17,028 nt of DNA from CAYPXN01 sp964470915 (GTDB taxonomy: Bacteria > UBA10199 > JADFYH01), in assembly GCA_964470915.1 (NCBI GenBank), contig CAYYEM010000036.1, positions 1-17,028 of the forward strand. The letters are read 5' to 3'. Of this stretch, positions 6,598 to 12,866 are shown in pieces (within the stretch, counting starts at the first letter, position 1; the number at the start of each line of letters is the position of its first letter). Under the pieces are notes generated by a model. It saw nothing but the letters and a program-made list of their open reading frames with translations, was not told where the DNA came from and made no database searches. The position numbers and the translations under genes were made by a program.

Positions 6598-9500
6598 ATG
6601 TCGAATTTAGATTCTATACAATCTTACGAGAAAATAAGGGATTTGGGCGAGGGCGCTTCTGGTAAAACCTTCCTGGTTCGATCCTTAAAAATTCCTGAGC
6701 ATTTCTTTGCTCTGAAAGTTTTTTCAGATTTTGAAAATGCACCTGAAAAAATCCGGAGTTTTGAACAAGAATGGCAAGTGTTGGAAACTTTGGATCACCC
6801 TCATCTCGCAAAAGTTTTTCAGCATGGCAGTGAAAACGGCAAATTGTTTTTTACAACGGAATTTGTGGAAGGCTCTACTATTGTATCAGCTTGTGAAAAA
6901 TTAGATTGGAACGCAATTTTTATTTTAATGGTGCAGGCAGCTTGGGCTCTCGATTATTTCCATCAAAAAGGTTTTGTCCATCGCGATATCAAGCCAGCTA
7001 ACATGTTAGTAGGGAAAGTTTACGAAAAAGGGCGGAGTGGAAGCGAAGAAAGATTAGTGCTCAAAATTATTGATTTTGGTTTGGCTTGCTCTATTCAGGA
7101 AGTTCACGCTTCAGAAGAGATTGTGGGGACTTTGCCCTATATTGCCCCTGAGATTTTAAAAAAAGAATCTTATGATCAGCGAGTTGATTTATATTCTTTA
7201 GGGGTAATACTTTATCAGATTGCAGTTGGACGCTTGCCTGTTGAAGTGAGAGGTGCATTTTCAAAATATTTGCAACGCTTATCTCATGAGCAGATTGATT
7301 TGTATCCACTTCAAGAATGGGGAACGCCTCGAGGTGTAGTTCATATCATTGAATCCTTACTTAAAATTAATCCAGCCCAAAGAATGCAACATGCTCGCGA
7401 CCTGATTCGAATTTTGAATGAAGAAGAAAATGAAAATTTCCCATTACAAGTGCCCGTATTATCTATTCAGATACAGGATGATCAAGTTGTAAGTAAAGCT
7501 TATGAAATTGCAAAACATGATGAAAATATTTCTCCAAAAAATCTAATAGAAAAAATTAGAAACTTATCTCGAAGTGGAAATAAAGAAGAAGCATTGGTTT
7601 ATGTAAATTATTTTATTCCACAAATAATGAAATGGAATCAGGAAGAAGATGTGGCTGATTTTTATGCGGTAGCTATTCAATTGAAAGTGAGTCGAGGAGA
7701 GTTTGGAGAGGCTGAAGTATGGCTTGCTGCTCTAAAAAATCATCCCGCATTGAAAGGAAGACAATCTTTTGAAACAAGATTTCTTGAAAGTGATCTGCTT
7801 TATCGAAAAGGCGAATTGAATGAAGCAAAACAAAAATTAGATGAGCTTTCTCCATCTATCCTTCAAGGAGCTAGAGCTGATCAGTTAGCGCGCTTTTATA
7901 ATCTTGTAGCTCTTCTAGCGAAAGATAAAAAACAATGGAATGAATCTGTTCTGAATTTTGAAAAAGCGGCAAGTTATGCGAAAGAAGCAAAACGTTTAGA
8001 CCAAGAACTTGCCTTGCTGATGAATGCTGCCTCAACCCTTTTTGATCAAGGGGAATGGAGCCGTGCTTATTCTTTGTATCAACAATCTTTGAAGTTAGCT
8101 CAGAAAATTAAGAATAATCCTTTACTTGCTAATGTTACAAATAATCTTGGGAATCTTTATTTGATTTTTGGTCGATGGAATGATGCTCAGCAATTCTTGT
8201 CTGAATCTTTAGAAATTTCAAAAGCAGAAAATTTAAAGCCTTTGATCGCTTACAATCTTAATTTGTTAATTCGCAGTGAAGATGGAAAAGGAAATTGGGA
8301 GAAGGTAGAGAAATTGATAGGGAAGGCTTTGGATTATTCAAAAAGTTTGGGAGATTCACAGCCGATTTTACAGGCAGAACTGGAAAAGGCATATTTTGAA
8401 TGGAATCAGAAAAATTTTTCACAGTGTTTGAAAAGTTTGGCAAGTTTAAGAGAAAAAGCAAAAAAAATTGATCAAAATTTTTATGTGACTCAATCAGAAT
8501 GGCTTGAGGCTCGAGTAGAAATAGATCAAGCGGTTCCTAATGAGAAAAGAGTTAAAGAGATTTTAGAAAAACTGAAAAAGGATGCCTCGGAGCATGGCTC
8601 GCTTAGAAATTTATGGCAGGTATGGGCAGATGAAGGATTGTTGTATCAAAAACTTCATCAGGTTGAAAAAGCCGAGGCGGCATATTTAAAAGCTTTGGAA
8701 GTGTTAAGTCAGTTACAAGAAAAAATTCCTGAAGAATTTAAAGAAAGTTTTTGGAGAGATCGTAAAAAGGAAAAAATCAAAAGAGCTTTGCTTGATTTAA
8801 AAGAACAAGAAGTAAGCTCGCAAAGATCAGAGTCGTTTGTTCAATTTAAGTTTGATTCCAAAAAAAATAAAACAGGGGAAGTGATTATGACTATTGAAAA
8901 TCAAAAGGAAACTATCACTCAAAAACAAGAATCTTCACAAACTTTATCTTTTGAAAAATGGGTAGAGATCAACCGGCGTTTGTTAACTCACTCAAAAAGC
9001 GATCTCATTCTTGATGAGATTATGGATGATGCAATCAGTATTACTGATGCAGAGCGTGGCTTTGTCATTTATTCAGATGCTCAAGAATTTGACGTGAAAT
9101 CTTCCAGAAACATGGAAGGTGAAAGTCTAAAAGGTGAAGAAGGAAAATTTAGTTATACTATTGCTCGAGAAGTGATGCGTAAAGGCGAGCCCGTGATGAT
9201 TGCGGATGCACAAAAAGATACGCGCTTTTCAGAAGCAAGTTCGGTTCTCGCTCTTAAAATTAGATCTGTTTTATGTGTTCCCTTAAAATCAGGCTTAAAA
9301 ACAGTGGGTTTGGTTTATTTAGATAATCGTTTTAGAGAAGGGGTATTTCGTGATGAACATCTTCCTATTATTCAAGCGCTATCTGATCAAGCTTCTCTTG
9401 CCTTAGAACATGCTCGTCTTCATCAAGAAAATTTACAAAAAATTGATGAATTAAAGAAATCAAAAGATTTAATTGAGAAGCTCAATCAAAAACTTGAAAG

Positions 9501-10401
9501 AGATTTGGGAGAAACTTCAGCGAATTTATTGGCAGTGAAGGAAAGTTTGAAGAGGCAAAATGAGGAAATATCACTTCGCTACACTTACGATAAAATTATC
9601 GGTGAAAGTAATAAAATTAAGCAGGTGCTCAAGAAGCTCGATCGAATTGTCGAATCGAATATGAATGTTTTTATTCATGGTGAATCAGGCACAGGAAAAG
9701 AGCTCATNNNNNNNNNNNNNNNNNNNNNNNNNNNNNNNNNNNNNNNNNNNNNNNNNNNNNNNNNNNNNNNNNNNNNNNNNNNNNNNNNNNNNNNNNNNNN
9801 NNNNNNNAAAGTAGATGTGCGTATTATTACCGCATCAAATAAAGATTTAAAGACTTTGGTTGCCGAAGGAAAGTTTCGTCAGGATTTGTATTATAGAATT
9901 AATGTAGTACAAATTGATATTCCACCTCTCCGTGAAAGACGCGAAGATATTCCGCTCTTGATCAACTATTTTATGGAACAGGAATCTTCTAAGCTTGGAG
10001 TTTCTGCTCCTAAAGTTACAAAAGAAGCAATGAAATTGCTGATGAATTATGATTGGCCTGGAAATATTCGTGAACTTTTGAATGAAGTGACTCGGTTTAT
10101 TTCTTTGAGAGACATTACGATTGATGTCTCTTCTTTATCTCCACAGTTAGTCGAGAGAGTAGAGCATAGCGAACAACATATTGGTCAGAAGGGTCTCGAT
10201 TTTCTTATTTCATTGGTTGAGAAAAAAGCCATTATGGATGCGATGCAGAAAGCACGGGGCAATAAAGTAAAAGCAGCCAAGATCCTTAAGATTGGTCGTC
10301 GGACTCTTTATGCTAAACTCGATCTCTATAAGATAGACTCAGAGCTTGGGAAAAATGCATTTTTTATGACTAAATCAAGTTCATCAAAGTTAGCTTCTTA
10401 A
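6598..10401 (+). CDS. Ser/Thr kinase - TPR - GAF - sigma-54 activator (Fis HTH) fusion regulator, with an assembly gap
   Basis: This single protein joins a signalling kinase to a transcription activator, in order: Hanks-type Ser/Thr kinase (about 10-270; GEGASG loop at 17-22, Lys40, HRDIKPAN at 128-135, DFG at 159-161, APE at 183-185); tetratricopeptide-like helical repeats (about 310-740); GAF domain (about 800-940); a coiled-coil segment; sigma-54 AAA+ domain (from about 997; Walker A GESGTGKE at 1028-1035; VDVRIITASN and RQDLYYRINV after the gap; RERREDIPLL); and a C-terminal Fis-type HTH (GNKVKAAKILKIGRRTLYAKL, about 1221-1241). The GAFTGA loop and Walker B fall in the N run. I chose the ATG at 6598; TTG codons at 6580, 6589 and 6595 are open but less likely. 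It is probably cytoplasmic. Its target is plausibly the divergent operon. All catalytic kinase motifs are intact. Confidence 0.93.
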   Translation: MSNLDSIQSYEKIRDLGEGASGKTFLVRSLKIPEHFFALKVFSDFENAPEKIRSFEQEWQVLETLDHPHLAKVFQHGSENGKLFFTTEFVEGSTIVSACEKLDWNAIFILMVQAAWALDYFHQKGFVHRDIKPANMLVGKVYEKGRSGSEERLVLKIIDFGLACSIQEVHASEEIVGTLPYIAPEILKKESYDQRVDLYSLGVILYQIAVGRLPVEVRGAFSKYLQRLSHEQIDLYPLQEWGTPRGVVHIIESLLKINPAQRMQHARDLIRILNEEENENFPLQVPVLSIQIQDDQVVSKAYEIAKHDENISPKNLIEKIRNLSRSGNKEEALVYVNYFIPQIMKWNQEEDVADFYAVAIQLKVSRGEFGEAEVWLAALKNHPALKGRQSFETRFLESDLLYRKGELNEAKQKLDELSPSILQGARADQLARFYNLVALLAKDKKQWNESVLNFEKAASYAKEAKRLDQELALLMNAASTLFDQGEWSRAYSLYQQSLKLAQKIKNNPLLANVTNNLGNLYLIFGRWNDAQQFLSESLEISKAENLKPLIAYNLNLLIRSEDGKGNWEKVEKLIGKALDYSKSLGDSQPILQAELEKAYFEWNQKNFSQCLKSLASLREKAKKIDQNFYVTQSEWLEARVEIDQAVPNEKRVKEILEKLKKDASEHGSLRNLWQVWADEGLLYQKLHQVEKAEAAYLKALEVLSQLQEKIPEEFKESFWRDRKKEKIKRALLDLKEQEVSSQRSESFVQFKFDSKKNKTGEVIMTIENQKETITQKQESSQTLSFEKWVEINRRLLTHSKSDLILDEIMDDAISITDAERGFVIYSDAQEFDVKSSRNMEGESLKGEEGKFSYTIAREVMRKGEPVMIADAQKDTRFSEASSVLALKIRSVLCVPLKSGLKTVGLVYLDNRFREGVFRDEHLPIIQALSDQASLALEHARLHQENLQKIDELKKSKDLIEKLNQKLERDLGETSANLLAVKESLKRQNEEISLRYTYDKIIGESNKIKQVLKKLDRIVESNMNVFIHGESGTGKELXXXXXXXXXXXXXXXXXXXXXXXXXXXXXXXXXXKVDVRIITASNKDLKTLVAEGKFRQDLYYRINVVQIDIPPLRERREDIPLLINYFMEQESSKLGVSAPKVTKEAMKLLMNYDWPGNIRELLNEVTRFISLRDITIDVSSLSPQLVERVEHSEQHIGQKGLDFLISLVEKKAIMDAMQKARGNKVKAAKILKIGRRTLYAKLDLYKIDSELGKNAFFMTKSSSSKLAS
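8874..8889 (+). promoter_or_regulatory. Possible internal ribosome site and start within the fusion regulator
   Basis: AGGGGA (8874-8879) lies seven bases before an in-frame ATG (8887-8889), exactly at the TPR/GAF junction. Translation from here would give a free-standing GAF-AAA+-Fis activator (MTIENQKETITQ...). The motif is seen; its use is inferred. Confidence 0.3.
9708..9807. other. Run of 100 N (assembly gap, under-sized)
   Basis: The gap falls between GESGTGKEL and KVDVRII of the sigma-54 AAA+ domain. In E. coli NtrC about 94 residues separate these landmarks, whereas the N run allows 34. About 60 codons (some 180 bases) therefore appear to be missing from the displayed length. Confidence 0.9.
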
Positions 10402-10481
10402 TGTTTTTGTTAAAAATAGCTAATCGTTCAAAAGACAAGCAATTTAGAAGCCTGTTTGATCGATAAAGAAAGTAAGATAGA

Positions 10482-11066
10482 ATGATAAGTTGGGGCCCTA
10501 TGTTTTTACGATTTGTTTTCCACATATTGATTTTTTCATCACTCGTTTTTGCTGGTGTTTTTTCATGTGCGGGTGGTGGCTCGCCGTCAGGAGCACCTGC
10601 AGGCCAGGGTCCTGCTGCGGCTCCTTCCGGAATAGGGGATGTGGCGAGTAATGCAGCCGCGCCAGAAACTCCTCCCAGTACCGTGAGTTTGGATCCGGGT
10701 GGAGAATGTACTTTTTGTGTTTCTAAGTGTAATGGTGGAAAAGGGAATGATAAGTTTTGCAAGGACTGTTTGGATTTTTGTAAATTGTTGAGTCAGTATG
10801 GGGTGGATTGCAGTTCAGATTGTAGCGAAGGTAAAGAAGAAAGCTCTGCCTGTAAAACGTGTGTGTCTGAACGAGAGGCATTGGATAAAGCTTCTGAGCC
10901 TATGCAACCCTCTCCAGCTGTTGTAGATCCCGCGAAGCAACAAGTTCTTACTTCTGTTCAGCAGCCCGCTGATCAAGAATCGGGAAATAAGCCCTCTATT
11001 AATATTCAAGTCAAAAAGCCCTATGAAGAGCCTGTTCAGATTCCAAATATAAATTTTGGACATTAA
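10482..11066 (+). CDS. Exported Cys-rich protein A (probable lipoprotein), paralogue of the next gene
   Basis: The family is unknown to me. The protein has 194 residues. A hydrophobic signal sequence (FVFHILIFSSLVFAGVFSC) ends at a Cys in a lipobox-like VFSC. Phe at -2 is atypical, and signal peptidase I cleavage after VFA is an alternative. A Gly/Ala/Pro/Ser-rich spacer follows. Next comes a Cys-rich core with CTFCVSKC, CKDCLDFC and CKTC pairs, suggesting disulphides outside the cytoplasm or metal binding. A hydrophilic Pro/Gln/Lys tail closes the protein. The ATG at 10500 (after TTGGGG) is an alternative start that still leaves a signal peptide. The gene begins 80 bases after the fusion regulator on the same strand. 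Its first ~180 bases recur in the next gene (10515-10696 = 11132-11313). Confidence 0.78.
   Translation: MISWGPMFLRFVFHILIFSSLVFAGVFSCAGGGSPSGAPAGQGPAAAPSGIGDVASNAAAPETPPSTVSLDPGGECTFCVSKCNGGKGNDKFCKDCLDFCKLLSQYGVDCSSDCSEGKEESSACKTCVSEREALDKASEPMQPSPAVVDPAKQQVLTSVQQPADQESGNKPSINIQVKKPYEEPVQIPNINFGH
10515..10696 (+). repeat. Duplicated leader module, copy 1
   Basis: These 182 bases encode signal peptide plus low-complexity spacer. They match 11132-11313 with only four differences, all at third codon positions and all synonymous (GGC/GGT, GGT/GGC, GCC/GCT, CCC/CCG). Similarity stops sharply after GTGAGTTTGGATCC. Confidence 0.9.
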
Positions 11067-11089
11067 AAAATCTTCTTTTGAAGGGATGC

Positions 11090-11878
11090 ATGAAAACATT
11101 AATTAAAAATAAATCAAAACTATTTCAATTGGTTTTCCACATATTGATTTTTTCATCACTCGTTTTTGCTGGTGTTTTTTCATGTGCGGGTGGTGGCTCG
11201 CCGTCAGGAGCACCTGCAGGTCAGGGCCCTGCTGCGGCTCCTTCCGGAATAGGGGATGTGGCGAGTAATGCAGCTGCGCCAGAAACTCCTCCGAGTACCG
11301 TGAGTTTGGATCCCAATTGTGAACAGGGTGCAAAACCACAGGGAGACTGCAAAGGTTCGCTTTTACCACCGCCTTTCAGGCCTTGTCCTTCAAATCTCAC
11401 TGTCATCAAAGATTTCAATGCAAATGTTTGGTGGTGTGGTTGTCCTGAAGGAACGCAAGAAATAAAGAACTCAGATGGAAAGCGACAATGTATTTGCCCT
11501 TCAGGTCAAGGTTTGATGACAAATGTTGATAAGGGTGAAGCGCTTGGCTGCCCAATCAATCCAGAACCGCAAGAAAGAGCTCAAGGCAATGAAGCCTCAG
11601 TGCAACAGTGTGTTGAAAAATTACAAAATTATAGAGATTACGCTTCAGATCAAATTTTATCCTGTATTGAGCAATTTGATTGTAGAGGCTACGGAGAGCT
11701 ATTCTGTTTGACAGCACTTGCTCATGAAGAGAGTTTCCCGGCTAATTTTGTGACAGCATGTGCTCGAGTATGTGATGCGGATTCTGTCCAGACAAGAATC
11801 AATGATCAAAATAAAGATATAAATTCAATGCTTCGGAAAAGCCCTGTTTTAAAGGTTCAGCCCTTTAAACTTCATTAA
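11090..11878 (+). CDS. Exported Cys-rich protein B (probable lipoprotein), paralogue of the preceding gene
   Basis: This 262-residue protein starts MKTLIKNKSKLFQ, a good positively charged signal-peptide n-region. The same hydrophobic core and VFSC lipobox-like site as protein A follow, then the same Gly/Ala/Pro/Ser spacer. The rest is different: a Cys-rich region with CPCPEG-like and EGF-like spacing (WWCGCPEG, CICPSGQG), then a helical segment with paired cysteines (VQQCVEKL, LSCIEQFDC, FCLTAL, ACARVCD). The ATG at 11090 has AAGGGA just upstream (short spacing); a TTG at 11078 in the same frame is a weaker choice. Only 23 bases separate it from gene A, so the two probably form an operon. 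The function is unknown; an envelope or surface role is inferred from the signal peptide and cysteines. Confidence 0.8.
   Translation: MKTLIKNKSKLFQLVFHILIFSSLVFAGVFSCAGGGSPSGAPAGQGPAAAPSGIGDVASNAAAPETPPSTVSLDPNCEQGAKPQGDCKGSLLPPPFRPCPSNLTVIKDFNANVWWCGCPEGTQEIKNSDGKRQCICPSGQGLMTNVDKGEALGCPINPEPQERAQGNEASVQQCVEKLQNYRDYASDQILSCIEQFDCRGYGELFCLTALAHEESFPANFVTACARVCDADSVQTRINDQNKDINSMLRKSPVLKVQPFKLH
11132..11313 (+). repeat. Duplicated leader module, copy 2
   Basis: This is the second copy of the 182-base module at 10515-10696, offset by 617 bases and about 98% identical. It spans the signal peptide and spacer of protein B. The base just before it already differs (Phe versus Leu codon), so the left edge is also sharp. 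Confidence 0.9.
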
Positions 11879-12044
11879 TAATCTTAATTAAGCCGGTTTA
11901 ATTAATCTAATAATATCAAGTGGTTGATTTGAATTCACCTGTTGGTTACTTTTTTTTCTTCACTATTGACGCAACGTGTTATATATTTTATCGATAATAA
12001 GGGTGTATAATGAGGGTTATGAGTTTGAAGAAAGGAAATGCAAT
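11879..12044. other. AT-rich intergenic stretch
   Basis: It contains an AT-only inverted repeat, TTAATTAA-N6-TTAATTAA (11885-11906), too weak to call a terminator. A T run (11950-11958) has no clear stem. A TTGACG at 11966 and a perfect TATAAT at 12006-12011 are present, but they are 34 bases apart and no well-spaced partner exists for either. The TATAAT is the better promoter candidate for the small basic gene. Confidence 0.35.
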
Positions 12045-12281
12045 ATGTTAGATACAAACCTCATCAAAAAAGAAAGAAAGGCACCTAAAAAGGTTCGCCG
12101 AAAAGGGATTAAGAAAGTCTCTGTAAAAGTTCAAAAAGATGTGTCTTTTTTTGATAGTTTCAATCATGTGGCTCCATTGAGCTGGATTCCAACTTATTAC
12201 CAGGATCAATTAAGAGCTGCAAAGCCGATTCGAATTTATAAGAAAGCAAAAAGCCGAAAGAAGAAAACACCTCTCCATTAA
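12045..12281 (+). CDS. Small, highly basic hypothetical protein (78 residues)
   Basis: The family is not recognised. I chose the ATG at 12045 because AAAGGAAA (12032-12039 region) sits at ribosome-site distance and an upstream in-frame ATG at 11976 would lie before the likely promoter. Lys/Arg clusters dominate both ends (KKERKAPKKVRRKGIKK at 8-24 and KKAKSRKKK near the C-terminus). They flank a more hydrophobic aromatic middle (SFFDSFNHVAPLSWIPTYY, about 34-52). Predicted charge is strongly positive, so nucleic-acid binding is plausible but unproven. There is no signal peptide. The stop codon lies in the loop of a terminator hairpin and a second stronger terminator follows, so this is probably a monocistronic gene. 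Confidence 0.65.
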   Translation: MLDTNLIKKERKAPKKVRRKGIKKVSVKVQKDVSFFDSFNHVAPLSWIPTYYQDQLRAAKPIRIYKKAKSRKKKTPLH

Positions 12282-12291
12282 GGGGTGTTTT
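12264..12291 (+). terminator. Hairpin overlapping the stop of the small basic gene
   Basis: AAAACACCTC (12264-12273) pairs with GGGGTGTTTT (12282-12291), with one T.G, around an 8-base loop that contains the TAA stop. The T run is part of the stem. Confidence 0.55.
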
Positions 12292-12321
12292 GGCTTCTTC
12301 ATCATCATTTGAATAAAAATC

Positions 12322-12361
12322 AAAAGGCCTGTTCAGCATCACTGCGAACAGGCCTTTTTTT
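12322..12361. terminator. Strong bidirectional intrinsic terminator
   Basis: AAAAGGCCTGTTC (12322-12334) pairs perfectly with GAACAGGCCTTTT (12346-12358), followed by T to 12361. On the minus strand the AAAA arm gives a TTTT tail, so it can also end the tRNA-Pro transcript, whose 3' end is at 12372. Confidence 0.85.
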
Positions 12362-12371
12362 ATATTTAATG

Positions 12372-12445
12372 TCGGAGAGACAGGAGTTGAACCTGCGACC
12401 TCCAGCTCCCAAAGCTGGCACTCTACCGGGCTGAGTTACTCTCCG
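12372..12445 (-). tRNA. tRNA-Pro (anticodon UGG)
   Basis: Read on the minus strand it folds perfectly: acceptor CGGAGAG/CTCTCCG, D stem ACTC/GAGT, anticodon stem CCAGC/GCTGG with loop TTTGGGA (anticodon TGG, G37), T stem GCAGG/CCTGT with loop TTCAACT, and discriminator A. C1 and G37 are normal for proline tRNAs. The length is 74 bases without CCA; the genome reads ACA at the 3' end, so CCA must be added enzymatically. It has no good promoter of its own; the likely promoter lies upstream of the damaged copy at 12703-12754. Confidence 0.97.
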
Positions 12446-12452
12446 AGTTATC

Positions 12453-12698
12453 TTAATTATTTAATAGATTCTTTAAAAATTCTCTTCCTTTACCACTTTT
12501 GAAGAAGTGTTCTCTTTGCATAGCAACTGATTTTATTTCATGTTCTTCAAAATAAACTAATTTAAAAGGTCCTCGTGACTTGGTCCATTTCCCTAAACCA
12601 TTATTATGTTCCAATAATCTTTTTTCAAGATCATTGGTAAAACCTTTATATAAGAGGCCTTTGTTACTCTGGATAATATAGACAAAATATTTACTCAA
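12453..12698 (-). CDS. Small GIY-YIG nuclease domain protein
   Basis: This 81-residue protein consists of one GIY-YIG fold, as in the YhbQ/UPF0213-like group of single-domain nucleases. Motifs are YFVYIIQ (GIY position, 4-10), LYKGFT (YIG position, 16-21), the conserved Arg27 in NDLEKRLLEHN, and Glu63 in AMQREHFFK as metal-ligand candidate. The ending KSGKGREFLKNLL is typical. I chose the TTG at 12698: the GGAGG four bases upstream is the anticodon arm of the damaged tRNA-Pro copy. A TTG at 12716 in the same frame would start inside the anticodon loop and add MGAGGK. The stop is seven bases from the 5' end of intact tRNA-Pro, so the two are probably co-transcribed. Members of this group are often seen beside tRNA genes (recollection). 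Confidence 0.85.
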   Translation of the reverse strand: MSKYFVYIIQSNKGLLYKGFTNDLEKRLLEHNNGLGKWTKSRGPFKLVYFEEHEIKSVAMQREHFFKSGKGREFLKNLLNN

Positions 12699-12702
12699 TT
12701 TG

Positions 12703-12754
12703 CCTCCAGCTCCCAATCCGCCTCAGGCGGACTACCGGGCTGAGTTACTCTCCG
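12703..12754 (-). pseudogene. Damaged copy of tRNA-Pro 5' half
   Basis: On the minus strand the first 23 bases (12754-12732, CGGAGAGTAACTCAGCCCGG...) are identical to the intact tRNA-Pro. Then a 15-base palindrome (12731-12717) replaces the 5' side of the anticodon arm. The next 14 bases, TTGGGAGCTGGAGG (12716-12703), again match the tRNA. The T arm and 3' acceptor strand are absent, so it cannot make a tRNA. Confidence 0.85.
12717..12731. repeat. Perfect palindrome TCCGCCTGAGGCGGA
   Basis: This is a six-base-pair perfect stem (TCCGCC/GGCGGA) with a 3-base loop, inserted in the damaged tRNA copy in place of tRNA bases. It looks like a small independent palindromic insertion of the kind often scattered through environmental bacterial genomes (recollection). 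Confidence 0.6.
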
Positions 12755-12768
12755 TTTGACTATGATAC

Positions 12769-12797
12769 CTTATAGAGAACTTTTATTCAATTCAAGT
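12769..12797 (-). promoter_or_regulatory. Probable promoter of the tRNA-Pro / GIY-YIG unit
   Basis: On the minus strand ACTTGA (12797-12792) or the overlapping TTGAAT (12795-12790) lies 17 or 15 bases from TATAAG (12774-12769). The damaged tRNA 5' end (12754) is 14 bases downstream. The promoter therefore belongs to the damaged copy, which marks that copy as the original 5' end of the gene. Confidence 0.45.
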
Positions 12798-12866
12798 AAA
12801 ACCCTCTTAAAATCAAGTGTTAAATTCTTCTTGTATTTATAGTTCATATTAAGGTTAAAGGACCTC

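Larger units (their letters stand above)
12399..12754 (-). mobile_element. Candidate GIY-YIG mini-element inserted in tRNA-Pro
   Basis: On the minus strand the order is: tRNA-Pro promoter, damaged tRNA 5' half (12754-12703), GIY-YIG ORF (12698-12453), seven bases, then the complete tRNA-Pro (12445-12372). The two tRNA 5' halves (12703-12754 and 12399-12445) form an imperfect direct repeat. The simplest reading is insertion of a ~300-base nuclease-coding unit that split the tRNA after the anticodon arm and restored it by bringing its own 5' half. Exact borders are inferred. Confidence 0.5.

Noticed and set aside
10370..10762. Minus-strand open frame of 130 codons
   Set aside because: It is the antisense of the duplicated leader of protein A; a similar antisense frame appears at 11221-11418 because the DNA is duplicated.
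11966..11998. Sigma-70 promoter TTGACG with TATCGATAAT
   Set aside because: At 17-base spacing the -10 is only TATCGA; the better TATAAT at 12006 is 34 bases away.
12446..12754. Group I intron in the anticodon loop of tRNA-Pro
   Set aside because: The interval is about 300 bases, nearly all coding, with no room for the intron core, and the downstream tRNA is complete rather than a 3' exon.
12703..12754. Second functional tRNA-Pro
   Set aside because: The T arm and 3' acceptor strand are missing and a palindrome replaces the anticodon stem.
12755..12866. TetR operator between tRNA-Pro unit and tetR
   Set aside because: Only short imperfect dyads (CAAG...CTTG, ACTT...AAGT) are present, as expected by chance in AT-rich DNA.
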